In this document: one piece after another, positions 1 through 10,931 of the stretch
How the letters are laid out: the number at the start of each line of letters is the position of its first letter
How positions within the stretch are numbered: the stretch's first letter is position 1
Source of the DNA: Prunus persica
Taxonomy: Eukaryota; Streptophyta; Magnoliopsida; Rosales; Rosaceae
Assembly: GCF_000346465.2 (NCBI RefSeq)
Contig: NC_034009.1
Location: 20,814,100 to 20,878,099, forward strand
Direction of reading: 5' to 3'
Length of the DNA stretch: 64,000 nt
Notes under the pieces: generated by a model
What the model was told of the DNA's origin: nothing
Seen by the model: only the letters and a program-made list of their open reading frames with translations
Database searches by the model: none
Program-made: the position numbers and the translations under genes

Positions 1-16
1 TACATATATACATTTT

Positions 17-412
17 CAATTCTCAAATATCTCAAATATATTGATAACTTTGGAGAATGCAAAACACTTACAAAGATACTAGTTTCACCACTTTAGTTCT
101 TCAGATTACTGGTACTGATAGAACTTTTGAAACTGAGAAAATTATAGTGTACTAAAATTACATTATGATGAAAACAGAGGCCGGGGCCTTCTTAAATAGA
201 CAAATAAAACATATTCAGATAACTTTTGGTGAGCTGGCAACTTTGGATGCTTGTGAAAAAGTAACTGTAGGAGCACGCGAAAGCTTTTGCTTTTATTGAG
301 TGCAGCAACTTTGACTTTGTCGGGGAATCTCAAAAAGAACACGGCTTTCAGACTGGTGAATGCAGGGGTTCGGATGCTTTTCTTCAGGGCTCATGATGCA
401 AGGCAACTTTTA
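17..412 (-). repeat. Left (3') copy of the pararetrovirus terminal repeat
   Basis: About 396 bp match 7369-7763 with roughly a dozen substitutions, near 97% identity by eye. Relative to the minus-strand element this copy lies downstream of the last ORF. A purine-rich stretch at about 424-436 (minus strand, around CTAGGGGATG) sits just outside it and could be a plus-strand primer. The outer part is cut by the window edge, and bases 1-16 already diverge from the other copy. Confidence 0.85.
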
Positions 413-463
413 CTTTAACTTTAATCATCCCCTAGATTGAAAGGACCAAAATCATAGGGATCT

Positions 464-1382
464 TACTCATCTGGATAATCACTCCACCGCATCTTTAGGG
501 CGGGAGCCTGTTGACTGACTGGTTTAGGTTGACTAGTGGATGTTTGTGACGCAGGGGAGGCATCGCTGTCTGCATCATCATTCATCTGGGATGCTTGGAG
601 CATTAATTGGCGGGCAATTTCTTGTAACTCAGACTTAGATCTTCCCTCGATTGGGAGAAAAGAATGTGATGTGGTAGGGGAACTCTTTTTCTCATAATGC
701 GGATTCCTGACTAGAGGAAAATCAGCATAAACATAATCTGCAATACGCTCAAGTTTAAATTTATCCCACCATTTGATTGAAAACTGGCGAGATAGGACTC
801 TGGATTCCCAATTAACCTGGTAGGACCAATTAACCTGGGGAAGAACAGCTCAGATTCTTTGAACTTATTTTTATTAGTAAAATAATTGACTAATTCTTGC
901 ATAGGAGGAGGAAATAAATCAATGACTGGACCATGTTTTTCCCACCAGTGATTGAACCAGTAAGGAAAAGGACTCTTGAATTTGCTATCAAAGTTTAAGA
1001 ACCAGGAGTGACTGAAATCAACTGTTTGGTGAAGCAAGATAGAATACCATGCTTCGATATAATCATAATAGCTATATTGAAGTTCTGATTGGAGAACTTT
1101 GAGATCATAGGGGTGACTGCTCCATTCATTTTCACTGATAATTTGGTGAATGTAAAGTGAATGATAAAGGATGATATGGGGATTTTCTCTGTTTTTAATT
1201 GGCTTAATGGTGATAGAATGAGTCTCATGAAGGATATCTCTGTAATATTTTAGATTCTTAAATGGTGCTGGGGGAATGAAATGACTATTGGGTGGAAAAT
1301 AAGATTTAGCAATGGTGATGGGATTAGCAATTGAATTATATTTGGACTCAATGACAAACAGGTGACTATGACTCTTGATCAT
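464..1382 (-). pseudogene. Second ORF of the endogenous pararetrovirus-like element, unknown function
   Basis: An open frame of 223 codons starts at 1382. After a frameshift at about 770-790 it continues in another frame to a stop near 464, so the ancestral product was about 300 residues. The N-terminal half is rich in aromatic residues (for example WFNHWWEKHGP near residue 145). The C-terminal tail is Ser/Thr/Gln-rich and ends in WSDYPDE. No signal peptide, membrane segment or catalytic motif is visible. It follows RT-RNase H on the same strand, where some caulimovirids carry a small second ORF, so it was probably a viral accessory protein. I do not recognise the domain, and the function is unknown. 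Confidence 0.6.
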
Positions 1383-1800
1383 GTATGGAGATGTCTTATG
1401 GTAAAAAGCAACTGGGGGATTAGTGACAGCAATATCCTAGAAAGGATCATGACTGGAAATTAGAGCAGACTGGAAACTAGGGCGAACCTGGCTGTGGCTC
1501 CTAAGTTGGCAAATCTGTTACTAATTTGGATAGGAGAGCATCCCGGGAAGGGGACGATCTGGAAAGAAGGCTCATATTTAGCTTGACTCATTGATGGTGG
1601 GAGGACTCGGAGTGACTGGGGATGATTGGGTTGGCTTAATTGACCAATTTGACTCTTTTGTTTATCATATTTTTCTCTTTCTTTTCTTCTTGCTGCCATT
1701 GTTTTCCCTGCAGAAATTCTCTAGTAAGGAAATCAGGAATAGAATTCTCACTTCCTCTCAAATATTCAGTATCAAAATCAAAAATACTCAAAATAGCTTG

Positions 1801-2922
1801 CTATTGTGCAAATATTTGTTTGGATGCAATGTTTTGAACATCTTTTTCTAATACATGCTTAGCAGACTTACAATCAACCCAGACTAAAAATTTTTGATTT
1901 AATAAATCAGATTGAAATTTATTAATGCATAATACAATAGATAATATTTCTTTTTTAATAGTACTATAATTAATTTGAGACTGGGACCGAGTGCTAGAAT
2001 GGAATCGAATAAGTTGCTCAGAGTGATTGGAATTGACTCTTTGTTTGAGGATACCACCATAACCTACATTAGAAGCATCAGTTTCAACAATTTTAAATGA
2101 ATTAGCAGAAGGAATACCAAGACAGGGAAGAGTCTTGATATGAGCTTTGATCTGTTTGACAATTTCAGTATGAGCAGACGACCATGGAGGAGGATTATTT
2201 TGGAGACGATCAAATAAAGGTTTACATTGTTTTCTCTTATTCTGATAAAAGTCATAAACATAATTTAGAGATCCTAGAAATCTCTGGAGTTGACTCTTGT
2301 CTAGGATTTGATCAGGAAATTTGTCAACAAACTGGATAACTCGATCTATGGGACTAATCTGTGACTGGCAGATATTAAACCCAAGAAATCTCACATTAGT
2401 CTGAAATAATTTAATTTTCTTAGCAGAAACAACTAAACCATTTTGTTTAACTATTTGTAAAAACTTATACAGATGTTTCCAGTGTTATTCTATAGACTCA
2501 GAGAATATAAGCACATCATCGATATAAACTATGGAAAAATGACTGAAAGGATTAAAGATCTCATTCATTATATTCTGGAATTCACTATGAGCATTCTTAA
2601 GACCAAATGGCATAACATTCCACTCATAATGACCAAAAGGGGTTACAAAAGCAGTTTTATATCTATCAGACTCAGAAATTTGAATTTGCCAAAATCCACT
2701 CTTCATATCAAATTTAGAAAAGATGACTGATTTTACTAATTTATTAATTAAATCTCTTTTATTAGGGATTGGGTATCTAATCCATTCTAAGACAGTATTA
2801 AGTGGCTTGTAATTAATGACTAGTCTTGGGACACCACGTTCTAATTCAGCATTTTTCTGGACTGTTTTGGTGACTGCATTCTTTTGTAATTCTTTTAAAT
2901 TATGCAACTCAGGTTTACTCAA
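1801..2922 (-). pseudogene. Reverse transcriptase-RNase H of a caulimovirid-like endogenous pararetrovirus
   Basis: The frame from 2922 to 1801 is continuous except for one TAA at 2485-2487. RT motifs are in order: VINYKPLN, FSKFDMKSGFWQI (first catalytic Asp), VMPFGLKNA and the active-site IVYIDDVLIFS. After the stop come the thumb region and an RNase H with IVETDASNVGYG, INYSTIKKE and VWVDCKSAKHVL, which hold D, E and D. The 'KFDMKSGFWQI' and 'WNVMPFGLKNA' wording is characteristic of Caulimoviridae rather than Ty3. In the family this enzyme copies pregenomic RNA into DNA in the cytoplasm. The nonsense codon and the upstream frameshift at about 3060 make the locus inactive. Confidence 0.9.
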
Positions 2923-3014
2923 AAATTCGAACTTAATTTTTTCTTCTAAACAGGTAGAGATGACACCATCATGTTCAACCTGGAAAGGGTACAGAAGATC
3001 AATGAATGGTAGAC

Positions 3015-3837
3015 CTAGTATAACTTCATCAGTAATGTTCTTGATAAGACAAAAGAAGTTTTAAAACAAATCTTGTTTTGACACACATGGGCTTTAGGGA
3101 TCTCATAATTTAATTGGAGTGATTTTTCTGAGGCAGTTCTTAATGATTCTTTTGACTTTTTATAATACTTAGTGGGGATTAGGCCTTCTTGGACGCAGTT
3201 GAGGTCGGCTCCTGAATCAAAAAGGGCAACTGCGTTTAACTCAAAATTTTGAACAAATATGGTGACTCGAGCATACCATTTTCTAAAGTTTACGTGTTTA
3301 ATTAAATTGACAGCTTGATCTTGAATAGAATTTTCTTCATCTGAATTAATGGGACTATCTATTTTTTTCTCAGGGATTTTCTTTTCCATTATGCTAATTA
3401 GATCTTGTTTTATCTCATAATTTTCAGTTTGCAATTTTTGACTTGTTTGTCTTAACCCAATGATTTCTTTTTTGATTGATTTTATTTCTAATTGTAAATC
3501 CTGTAAGGTGACTTCTTTCTTTTTCTTAAATTTTTCTAAAGTAGTATTCAGATTTATCTTTTGGGTAGACTGTTTTGGTTCTTCTTGGCTGATGACTTTT
3601 CGTAATTTCTTTAAGTATTCAGATTTTAATTCTGGATTCTCAACTTTTCTTATGAGATCAATTAATAATTCTTCTTGTTCTTCCTGTTTAGTAAGGACAT
3701 TGGATTGACTTATATTTACAGCAATTATCTAGGCAACCAAATTGGATTATGGGGGAACTAGGTTGTGACTCAGAAGAATATATTTCAGAAGACTCAGTAT
3801 GACTAACCATGGTTTCGTTTTTATTGGACTCAGAATT
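3015..3837 (-). pseudogene. Coat-protease linker and aspartic protease of the pararetrovirus
   Basis: The protease lies in the 3434-3015 frame: AVALFDSGADLNCVQEG contains the catalytic DSG followed by a typical hydrophobic strand. The C-terminal protease strand (ILGLPFI) lies in the next frame just below 3064, so a frameshift near 3060 separates it from RT. Upstream, 3435-3837 is also coding: a Lys/Glu-rich, probably coiled-coil linker (about 3480-3700) is reached through another frameshift. In caulimovirids this enzyme processes the capsid-polymerase polyprotein. The domain order coat, protease, RT matches the family. Confidence 0.8.
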
Positions 3838-4985
3838 TCATAACTCAAGGACCTGGATTAATTTGTTTCTACATTCATCCGTGATTTTTAGTAGTTTGAT
3901 TGTGTCTTTAACTTTACAATTATTAGCGTAATGACCATACTTTTGACATTTATAACATTTTATTTTTCTTTTGTCGGCTTTTTTAAAGCTGCTATTCTTG
4001 TCTTTATTGTGACTCCTTTTCCAATTTTTTCGAGGGGGAAATCTTTTTTTACTATAAAATTCTTTATCTTCATTATTATGTTGGATTGACTGTTTTCTTC
4101 GTGAATAATGGCAGTTTTTTCTAAGCTGTCGGCTGGAATGACTAGACTTATTCTTTCTAGACGGAGGGATAGACATTAACCCGTATTGTTTGCAGAAATT
4201 ACCCAATTCGTATCTAGCAGAATTTCTTTCAGATTGGATTTGTTTACTAATTTTCATATCAACACACATTCTCATACCAACTTGATTAATTGTGCTGATT
4301 ATATTTCCATAAGTTAAATTATCCCAATCAATGACCTTGTTCATTACTAAGGGTTGATAGGATTTTATGAGCAAATAAATTTGGCAATCCATTAACAAAT
4401 TTTTCTTTCCAAAATGGTTGGTTACTATCTTCTCTAATCATGACTCTGGAAATAAATACGTCTTTATACCATCTAAAATCAGATAATTTAGGGCATCTCA
4501 AATTACTGAATTGATCATGTATTCTGGCAGTAGTATTACTAGGTGTTCCAATAAAATGATCGACTATTGTGTGCAGCAAAGTGTTGACTCCATCTTCAAT
4601 GCCTTGTCCTATTTGTTCATCAAAAATAGGAAGACCGTCTTCATTAAGTTTTAGCACATGAATTATTCGTTGTTTAGACTCATGAGTTAAGTGATTATCC
4701 CACCAAGAACGAAGAGTTCCTGTGAAACCTGCTTCTAACAAGGGAACAATCTCAGATTGTCTGAAACTGTGATTGGTAATGTAACTATTGGCAACCATAG
4801 ACATGTGTTGAAGCTTATTAAGGATTTCTTGTTCTGAAAAACCCTCAATATTCCATTCATATAATTTATCAGAAGAAACAGAAAACTGGCTTTGAGTGTT
4901 TCGTTCTTCGAATTGAATATCTGATGGTGTAGGCTTGGGATACCAATTTTTTGTGAGACTGGTAGGGCTGATTCTGTTTGTTAAT
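3838..4985 (-). pseudogene. Coat protein (capsid) region with CCHC zinc knuckle, pararetrovirus
   Basis: Two overlapping frames carry one ancestral coat protein. The 4804-4328 frame contains the capsid core with LEAGFTGTLRSWWDNHL. The 4398-3838 frame continues after a frameshift at about 4340-4390 with a basic Arg/Lys/Ser-rich tract, then the zinc knuckle CYKCQKYGHYANNC (C-X2-C-X4-H-X4-C), then a short tail. The knuckle would bind pregenomic RNA. The GFTG..WWDN core is, as far as I recall, shared by coat proteins of petuvirus/florendovirus-type elements. It lies between the movement protein side and the protease, as expected. Confidence 0.8.
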
Positions 4986-4987
4986 CT

Positions 4988-6079
4988 TTATACTTGTGGA
5001 TTGTTTTCGAGCTCAAGATTTTCAAACGCATTTTCTATTTTAGAAATATTACTGGATTCAGTATCTATGCTAACAATTGATTTAGACTCAGAGGAGTTAT
5101 AAAGTATGGATGGTGACTCAGAGGATCCTAAGACTTTAACGCTTGATTCTACCTTTTCTTTATCTTTTCTTTTAGTTGGCGTTAATTCTTCTAACATTTT
5201 CTCAATTTTTGATATTGTAGTTTTCGTTTTGAAAGTTGGACTAGATTTTAAATTTTGAAAGGTGACTAAGGGTTTCTGATCAAGGGGCTTAGGAACGACT
5301 TCTTTTGGAATTAGTTTGTCAATTTTAGTTTCTATTTTGTCGAGTTGTTTACCTATGACGACTAAACTCTGATAGGTGTAGTTATTTTGTTCAATTACCA
5401 TTTTATTTTCTAAATCTGGGATTTTAAAAGGACTGGCAATAATTTGTGCATTCTGGTGCTGGATAACTACAGATTCAACAGGAGGATGACTGGCAAGAAT
5501 CTTAGTATGATCAATTTTTTCCCAATTTTCTTGAGTTAAGGTTTTTATCTTATTGGACGTATATCGGCTTTCTACAAAATAAAGATAATAAATTTCAATT
5601 TTAGCAGAGTGCATGTAATTTTTCTATTTATTAAATATCTGTTGTCTTTTGACTCTATTTGGGATGGCCAAGTGATAATTATTTCTTCTTGCTTGATTTT
5701 CAGGAGCATGTAAATGACTTTCTAATTTCTTTCAATTAATTTCAAATTCTTTATTAAGCGTTCGGAGTTGGTTTTCGATTTTGAAACTGGCTTCGACAAA
5801 ATCAGATTGAGTGGGAGACTCAGATTTATTATCTACTGAAGGTTTTCCATAGACAGGTTGAGTGACTTGTGCAGTTTTTCTTAGTGATTCCAATTTTAAA
5901 TCAATTAAAGCTTTTTCTAATTCTAGGTCTCGTTCTAGGGTAGAGGAAGAGGCTGCAAAGGAATGCCTTGCAGGAATATGACGCTGGGATTGACCAGGTG
6001 TTGGTAACTGTTGTAACTGGACTGTTGATTTTTGTGGGGCTTGGTGACCAGAATTGATTTTAACTGTTCCGTCTAAATA
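4988..6079 (-). pseudogene. Movement protein-coat protein linker of the pararetrovirus polyprotein
   Basis: This region is in frame with the movement protein, separated by a TAA at about 6080 and another stop near 5730. The part from 6079 to about 5730 is Gln/Pro-rich, then helical with repeated Leu/Glu/Lys. The part from 5614 to 4988 is Ser/Thr/Lys-rich with KIETKIDKLIPKE and ends in acidic clusters. No catalytic motif is visible. The frame was evidently open before decay, so movement protein, linker and coat were probably one polyprotein. A role as a coiled-coil spacer or virion-associated segment is inference. Confidence 0.6.
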
Positions 6080-6898
6080 TTATTGTATGTAGTCTAAATC
6101 GTTTAGACTACGTTGGATAGGAACTGGAGGAATCTCAGTGGTTAGGGTCCAATCAGTAGGAAGAGTGACATCTGACCATTTGATAGAGTGAGGAACTCTA
6201 ACCGTAACATCATGCGTATGACTTTGAATTAACAATGGTTGACTCTTTGGACTCTTGTTTAAGGCTTGGAAATTCACGTTTGTACCTGTGACTTTATAAT
6301 ATATTATGTAAACTAATGCTAGGGTTTGGCTTCCTGGCAAAACATCATAACCTTTAGTTTTAATATTTAGAGTGAGTGTTTTTAATATGTGTGGATCCCT
6401 CAGGCTGACTGTAAAATCTGGATAACAATCAAAATAAATTGGGCCATTAGTAAGACTGGACTCAATAATTCCTAACGTAATGTCGTTAAAATTATTAAAT
6501 CTAGCATCACGCAAACAGAGAAGGATAGAAGCTTTTAATCCTAATCTGGTTAATGGTTTGACAACTACTTGAACTAAACCAATATGGAGGAAATTGTTTC
6601 CATCATTTTTATGTTTTCTTATTGATTCAAGATTAAGTAACTGACATGTCACGTGATTTTTACTTAGGGCATAAACTTGTTCGACTGTCTTAACATGGGT
6701 GGTTGACTTAAAGCTAGATAATGACCATTTTTTCTTATAGATGTCCTGACTGGGGACTCTAGGTATATTCCAATCTTTATAATCTAAATTACTATTATTG
6801 TCATATTCAACTTGTTCTTCATTAACTATCTCTGGGAGACTACTATTGGCTCTAGAGCTGCAAGAACTGTAAGAATTGATTCTAAGAAAGCGACTCAT
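6080..6898 (-). CDS. Movement protein (30K superfamily-like), N-terminus of the pararetrovirus ORF1
   Basis: This is an open frame of 272 codons starting at 6898, about 310 bases downstream of the primer-binding site in the element's direction. The core contains HIGLVQVVVKPLTRLG, a run of alternating hydrophobic strands, and YDVLPGSQTLALVYIIYYKV, which resemble the beta-rich core of caulimovirid cell-to-cell movement proteins. The N-terminus is Ser-rich and acidic. Such proteins enlarge plasmodesmata for virus passage. Their presence separates this element from ordinary Ty3 retrotransposons. The frame ends in TAA at 6080, but homologous frame continues past it, so this is an N-terminal remnant of a longer polyprotein. 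Confidence 0.7.
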   Translation of the reverse strand: MSRFLRINSYSSCSSRANSSLPEIVNEEQVEYDNNSNLDYKDWNIPRVPSQDIYKKKWSLSSFKSTTHVKTVEQVYALSKNHVTCQLLNLESIRKHKNDGNNFLHIGLVQVVVKPLTRLGLKASILLCLRDARFNNFNDITLGIIESSLTNGPIYFDCYPDFTVSLRDPHILKTLTLNIKTKGYDVLPGSQTLALVYIIYYKVTGTNVNFQALNKSPKSQPLLIQSHTHDVTVRVPHSIKWSDVTLPTDWTLTTEIPPVPIQRSLNDLDYIQ

Positions 6899-7208
6899 TT
6901 CTACTCAAGGTTCTGGGTTTGGACTTCTAAAGAAGAAAGTGAACAGAAACTCCTGATACAAACTCCATGGGATAACAGAATACCTAAAGTTCTCTTGCCC
7001 TCCTACTAATGCCACAACCGCTCAGGCCTCCTTTGGGACTTACTGTTTGGAACGGGACTTACAATTCGGACACCAAGAAAGAGAAGGACAGGTAAACTGA
7101 AAGACCAGAAGAAGTAAAGAAGAAACTAAAAACTTACAACTCAGAAAACCTAAACCAGCCGCTTAGGTTGGATGAGTTGCAGACTTAGATAAACTCTTCA
7201 ACACTTAT

Positions 7209-7221
7209 GGCTCTGATACCA
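7209..7221 (-). promoter_or_regulatory. Primer-binding site complementary to initiator tRNA-Met
   Basis: On the minus strand the sequence reads TGGTATCAGAGCC, the canonical plant initiator-Met primer site used by caulimovirids and many copia elements. It lies between the right-hand repeat/intergenic region (7222-7763) and the first ORF (6898), so it marks the start of reverse transcription for the minus-strand element. Confidence 0.93.
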
Positions 7222-7763
7222 GAAGGGGTCTAGAACCAGTGAGAGGAAGAAGAACGATGAAGATAAGTGTAAACACAGAGATTGTAGAATAGACGCAGCT
7301 TATGCATGAAGCAAATTATCGAATATATGAAAATAGATGCAATGAAAATAAGCATTAATCAAAATAATCAATTCTCAAATATCTCAAATATATTGATAAC
7401 TTTGGAGAATGCAAAACACTTACAAAGATCCTAGTTTCACCACTTTAGTTCTTCAGAGTACGGGTACTGATAGAACTTTTGAAACTAAGAAAATTATAGT
7501 GTACTAAAATTACATTATGATGAAAACAGAGGCCGTGGCCTTCTTAAATAGACAAATAAAACAGATTCAGATAACTTTTGGTGAGCTGGCAACTTTGGAT
7601 GCTTGTGAAAAAGTAACTGTAGGAGCACGCGAAAGCTTTTGCTTTTACTGAGTGTAGCAACTTTGACTTTGTCGGGGAATCTCAAAAAGAACACGGCTTT
7701 CAGACCGGTGAATGCATGGGTTCGGATGCTTTTCTTCAGGGCTCATGATGCGAGGCAACTTTT
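7222..7763 (-). repeat. Right (5') terminal repeat/intergenic region of the pararetrovirus
   Basis: Bases 7369-7763 repeat 17-412 in the same orientation. Bases 7222-7368 continue to the primer-binding site, and their counterpart would lie beyond the left window edge. The inner boundary does not end in a canonical CA next to the primer site. The pair may therefore be terminal redundancy of a greater-than-unit-length circular viral genome rather than true LTRs. The outer end runs into a TA-rich tract that a MITE later used as target. Confidence 0.8.
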
Positions 7764-7774
7764 ATATATATATA

Positions 7775-8175
7775 CAGAGAGCTTCCATTGAGGGATCCTT
7801 CAAATAAGCTTATTTGAGGGATACCCCTTGTAGACCCCACTCCGGATTGTATTTCACTAATCGAAACTGTCTATTTTGTAGATACTCATTCAAAGATCAT
7901 CTCTACAAAAAATTACTTGAATCAGATATCATTTGACCACTCAATTGAATTATTGAAATTTTAGTATTTTCTTGTAGCACTGTGTTCATTGATTTTGTAA
8001 GACACAATTGGATATCTAAACGATTTCCGATTTGTCTAATTTTTTGTAAGGATGATCCATGAATGAAGACCTAAAAAATAGATGGTTTGGATCATTGGGG
8101 AAAAAATTGTAAGGTACCCTAAATGGCGTCCCTCAAATAAAATTATTTGAGGGATCCCTCAATAGAAGGGGACTG
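7775..8175. mobile_element. MITE with about 45-bp terminal inverted repeats
   Basis: The element begins CAGAGAGCTTCCATTGAGGG and ends in the inverted equivalent, CCCTCAATAGAAGGGGACTG. The inverted repeats extend inward through a second palindromic block (TTCAAATAAGCTTATTTGA versus TCAAATAAAATTATTTGA), so each end can itself fold. It sits in an alternating TA tract on both sides. The TSD is therefore TA or up to 8 bp of TATATATA and cannot be fixed. CAG...CTG ends would suit an hAT-type MITE. There is no coding capacity. Confidence 0.85.
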
Positions 8176-8225
8176 TATATATATATATATATTATACTTA
8201 AATAATTAATTTGAAGAAGATTTTT

Positions 8226-8466
8226 GGATAAGATTTTTGGTTGCCACGTGTTATTTATTATAAAATTCGTATATCATAATTCGAATGAATTTTTCGGATG
8301 ATAAGATTTTTAGTTGTCACGTGTCCATATTTATTCTAATTCACCTCTCAAATTTCAGATAAGATTTTCGAATAAGATTCTCGGTTGCCACGTGTCGATA
8401 TTTATTATAAAATACAAATCTCAAATTTTAGATAAGATTTTCACCCTCTAAAATCGTGCAACGTGT
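8226..8466. repeat. Four imperfect 60-75-bp repeats carrying CACGTG/ACGTG motifs
   Basis: Each unit opens with GATAAGATTTT and contains TTGCCACGTGT or a variant (near 8244, 8314, 8389 and 8462) followed by ATATTTATTATAAAAT-type sequence. The last unit is shorter. The first three hold CACGTG, the last AACGTG. The array is immediately upstream of the PIF/Harbinger transposase relic and may be its old upstream region. Transcription from it is not shown. Confidence 0.7.
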
Positions 8467-8690
8467 CCTCTCCATCTTCTAAATCCCTTTATAAAACTAG
8501 GGCCTCAAGTCAGACCTCTCACACCATATCCTCTCTATACTTATATTTCTTAGATTTTAGATTTCATAGTCCACTCTCAATGTCGAACATGAGGAGATGA
8601 TTGGAGAGGGAAGAGTGAGAAATTAAAGAAAGAAGGCCCAGATGGGCTGAAAAAGAAAAGGAGGAGGAAGAAGATGATGAATAAGTTGTC

Positions 8691-9422
8691 ATGGCAGTGG
8701 GTATGCTCGATCTATCAAGGCAAGCCTGCCAATGTGGTTCACAAGTCGGCTATGGCCCAAATGTAGACAAACATAGGCTTTCTCGAAGTAAGAATCTTTT
8801 GGAAGATCACTATATCTCAAATTCGTTATACTCTATTGTTGATTTTTTAGGGATATATAAAATGCAGCCCCATTTGTTCAATAAAGTCATGCATGATGTT
8901 TGCAATTACGACGCATACTTCGTTCAGAAGTGTGATGCAACTGGGGTTTGGGGGCTTCTTTAGGAGCAGCTTTCAGCTTCTTTACGTATGCTGGCATTTG
9001 GTGCATCTGCAGACTAGGTGGATGAGATTGCTAGGATAGGGAAGTCCGCTATCTTAAAAAGCTTGGTTAGATTCTGTGATGCAATCAAAACTCTCTACAC
9101 GAGGGATTACCTCAACAAACCTACGCCTAGGGACCTCCAAAGGCTTCTACAAAACCCAGAAACTCGAGGTTTCCCAGGCATGATTGGAAGCATCGACTGT
9201 ATGCACTGGCAATGGAAGAATTGCCCAACTGCCTGTCAAGGAGATTATGGGAATAAGAAAGGGAAAAAAAGTATAATTCGGGAAGCCGTTGCTTCATTCT
9301 TTACATGGGTTTTGACATGGCTTTTCGGAGTTGCGAAATCTCAAAATGACCTCAATGTGCTTGGTCAATCCCGGGTGTTCAACGATGTGTTAATGTTTTC
9401 ATCACCTCCATTGCCCTTCTGA
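8691..9422 (+). pseudogene. PIF/Harbinger (HARBI1/ALP1-like) transposase remnant
   Basis: A single frame runs 8691-9422 with two in-frame TAG codons, at 8961 and 9015. The N-terminal helix-turn-helix part reads HLFNKVMHDVCNYDAYFVQK then ASLRMLAFGASAD. The DDE core has GFPGMIGSIDCMHWQWKNCP (first catalytic Asp), then AVASFF, and QNDLNVLGQSRVFNDVL (second Asp region). It stops shortly afterwards, so the third acidic residue and the C-terminus are missing. Such nucleases move elements with 3-bp targets, and some relatives are domesticated (ALP1). The sequence switches abruptly to an antisense MULE relic after 9422. I see no TIR pair around it. Confidence 0.88.
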
Positions 9423-9429
9423 ATTGAGG

Positions 9430-10931
9430 AACTGTGATTGCCTTTGCAACTGCCCAGAAGGCACTTCAACTTTTTTTCCTTATACATGGTGTTGAAGTTA
9501 GCCACTACTTCAAAAGCTTCCAACAAACCTTTTTGCTTATGACTTATGAAAGTGAACCCAAAGTGGTTCTCCAAAACCATATCCAGGAATCTTTATTTTC
9601 TACCTCAATTGAGCATATGCAATAACCCAAGTCATATTATTGACATACAAACCAATAGCTGATAGCAATTGCCCTCCTTAAGGATTCTTCAAATGACACC
9701 CATCCAATCCTATAAGTGGTCTGCATCCTGCCTTGAATTCCTTCTTCACTAAACCCAAACAAATGTACATTCTTTGGAACACTGGTTGTTGTAACTCTTC
9801 ACTGTGCACTTGATTTGCACTATTGTTCCAGGGTTTATCTTTCTCAGTTCTGCTACATAATCCCATAGCCTAGCATATTGTTCCTTAATTATACCTTTAA
9901 GTAGTTTCAGGACTTTATTCTTTGCCCTCATTGCCTTTATATTGGAGATCCCACTTTTGATAATTTTTTATATTGTTGCCTTGAGAGAAACCACAGGAAC
10001 TGTGGGGTCTGTCTTCACCTCATCTATAAATGTTTTAGCCAGCCAAGAAGACTTCACCCCTTTATTTTCCCAAACCCTACTACAAGTATGCGTTGAATCG
10101 AGTGTCTTCACTTGTAGTGTGTCTTCATGTTGCATCTTGGAGGCATAAATCTCAAATGGGCAGCTCTCTGTAGGGCAAATTGCCTTATCCTAAACTTCTT
10201 AGACTTCATCCAACAAACTTCCCATCCTTCTTTGATTGAAGTGATCGTCAAAGCATTTCTGAAACTAATACTATTTGGAAATTTCATCCTAATATTGAAC
10301 ACTATATCCACCACGTTTGTTGCACATTAAATTCTGGGAATGCATGTTCGGTGTTATCTTCGTCAGAGTCATGAGGAAGTGTAAGCTCCAATTGTTCGGA
10401 ATCAATGACAGCAAACGTGTCTTCATTATCTTCAAAACCATATATATTCATCAATTCAGGCTTTGCACATGGTTCTTGACTTGGTCCAGCCCACTCACCA
10501 TCTATATCAACCTCAGCTTGAAAGCAAATATCATCTTCATTATCATCAATTCCATACTCATCATCCACAAAATCAGAGTCGCTCTCATCATCATCCTCTG
10601 AAGAAGTATCATGAATAGGCTGTTGTTGAACTCATACTTTCTTATTCCTAAAAGATCTTCTTAATGCCAGATTTTCCTTCCCTTTGGAACCACTTGGCTG
10701 AACTTCTTCCATGACTTCATTTTCAATCAAGCCATCAAGATCTTCCATGACTTCATCTTTTCCATCCTTGTCATTGGAACGACTTTCTTTTCTTGTGGTT
10801 GTCTCCACCTCGTTTTCAGCATCATCATCTAAAGACTCAATGAACACACAAGATATTGACTTAGAATGTACTTTATGCCTTCCATCATGCATCACTAGTG
10901 CTTCATCATAGTCTAGAAGCTCTTCAATGAC
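9430..10931 (-). pseudogene. MULE (MuDR-type) transposase, decayed, first segment
   Basis: Frames on the minus strand read in order: an acidic N-terminal region (10928-10632, then 10568-10302), a MuDR DNA-binding segment with FNIRMKFPNSISFRNAL and CNMKTHYK, then EQYARLWDYVAELRKINPG, the catalytic strand CRPLIGLDGCHLK with the first Asp, DSW and ISHKQKGLLEAFEVV. Several frameshifts and stops separate these blocks. The C-terminal third, including the last catalytic Glu and SWIM finger, is absent where the PIF relic begins. The N-terminal frame runs off this segment at a CACTA insertion and resumes at 14896, so both insertions are younger than this gene. Confidence 0.85.

Noticed and set aside
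7222..7763. True LTR with TG...CA ends for the pararetrovirus
   Set aside because: The edge next to the primer site reads ...CCCCTTC and the outer edge is lost in TA repeats, so a canonical LTR is not supported; kept as a terminal repeat only.
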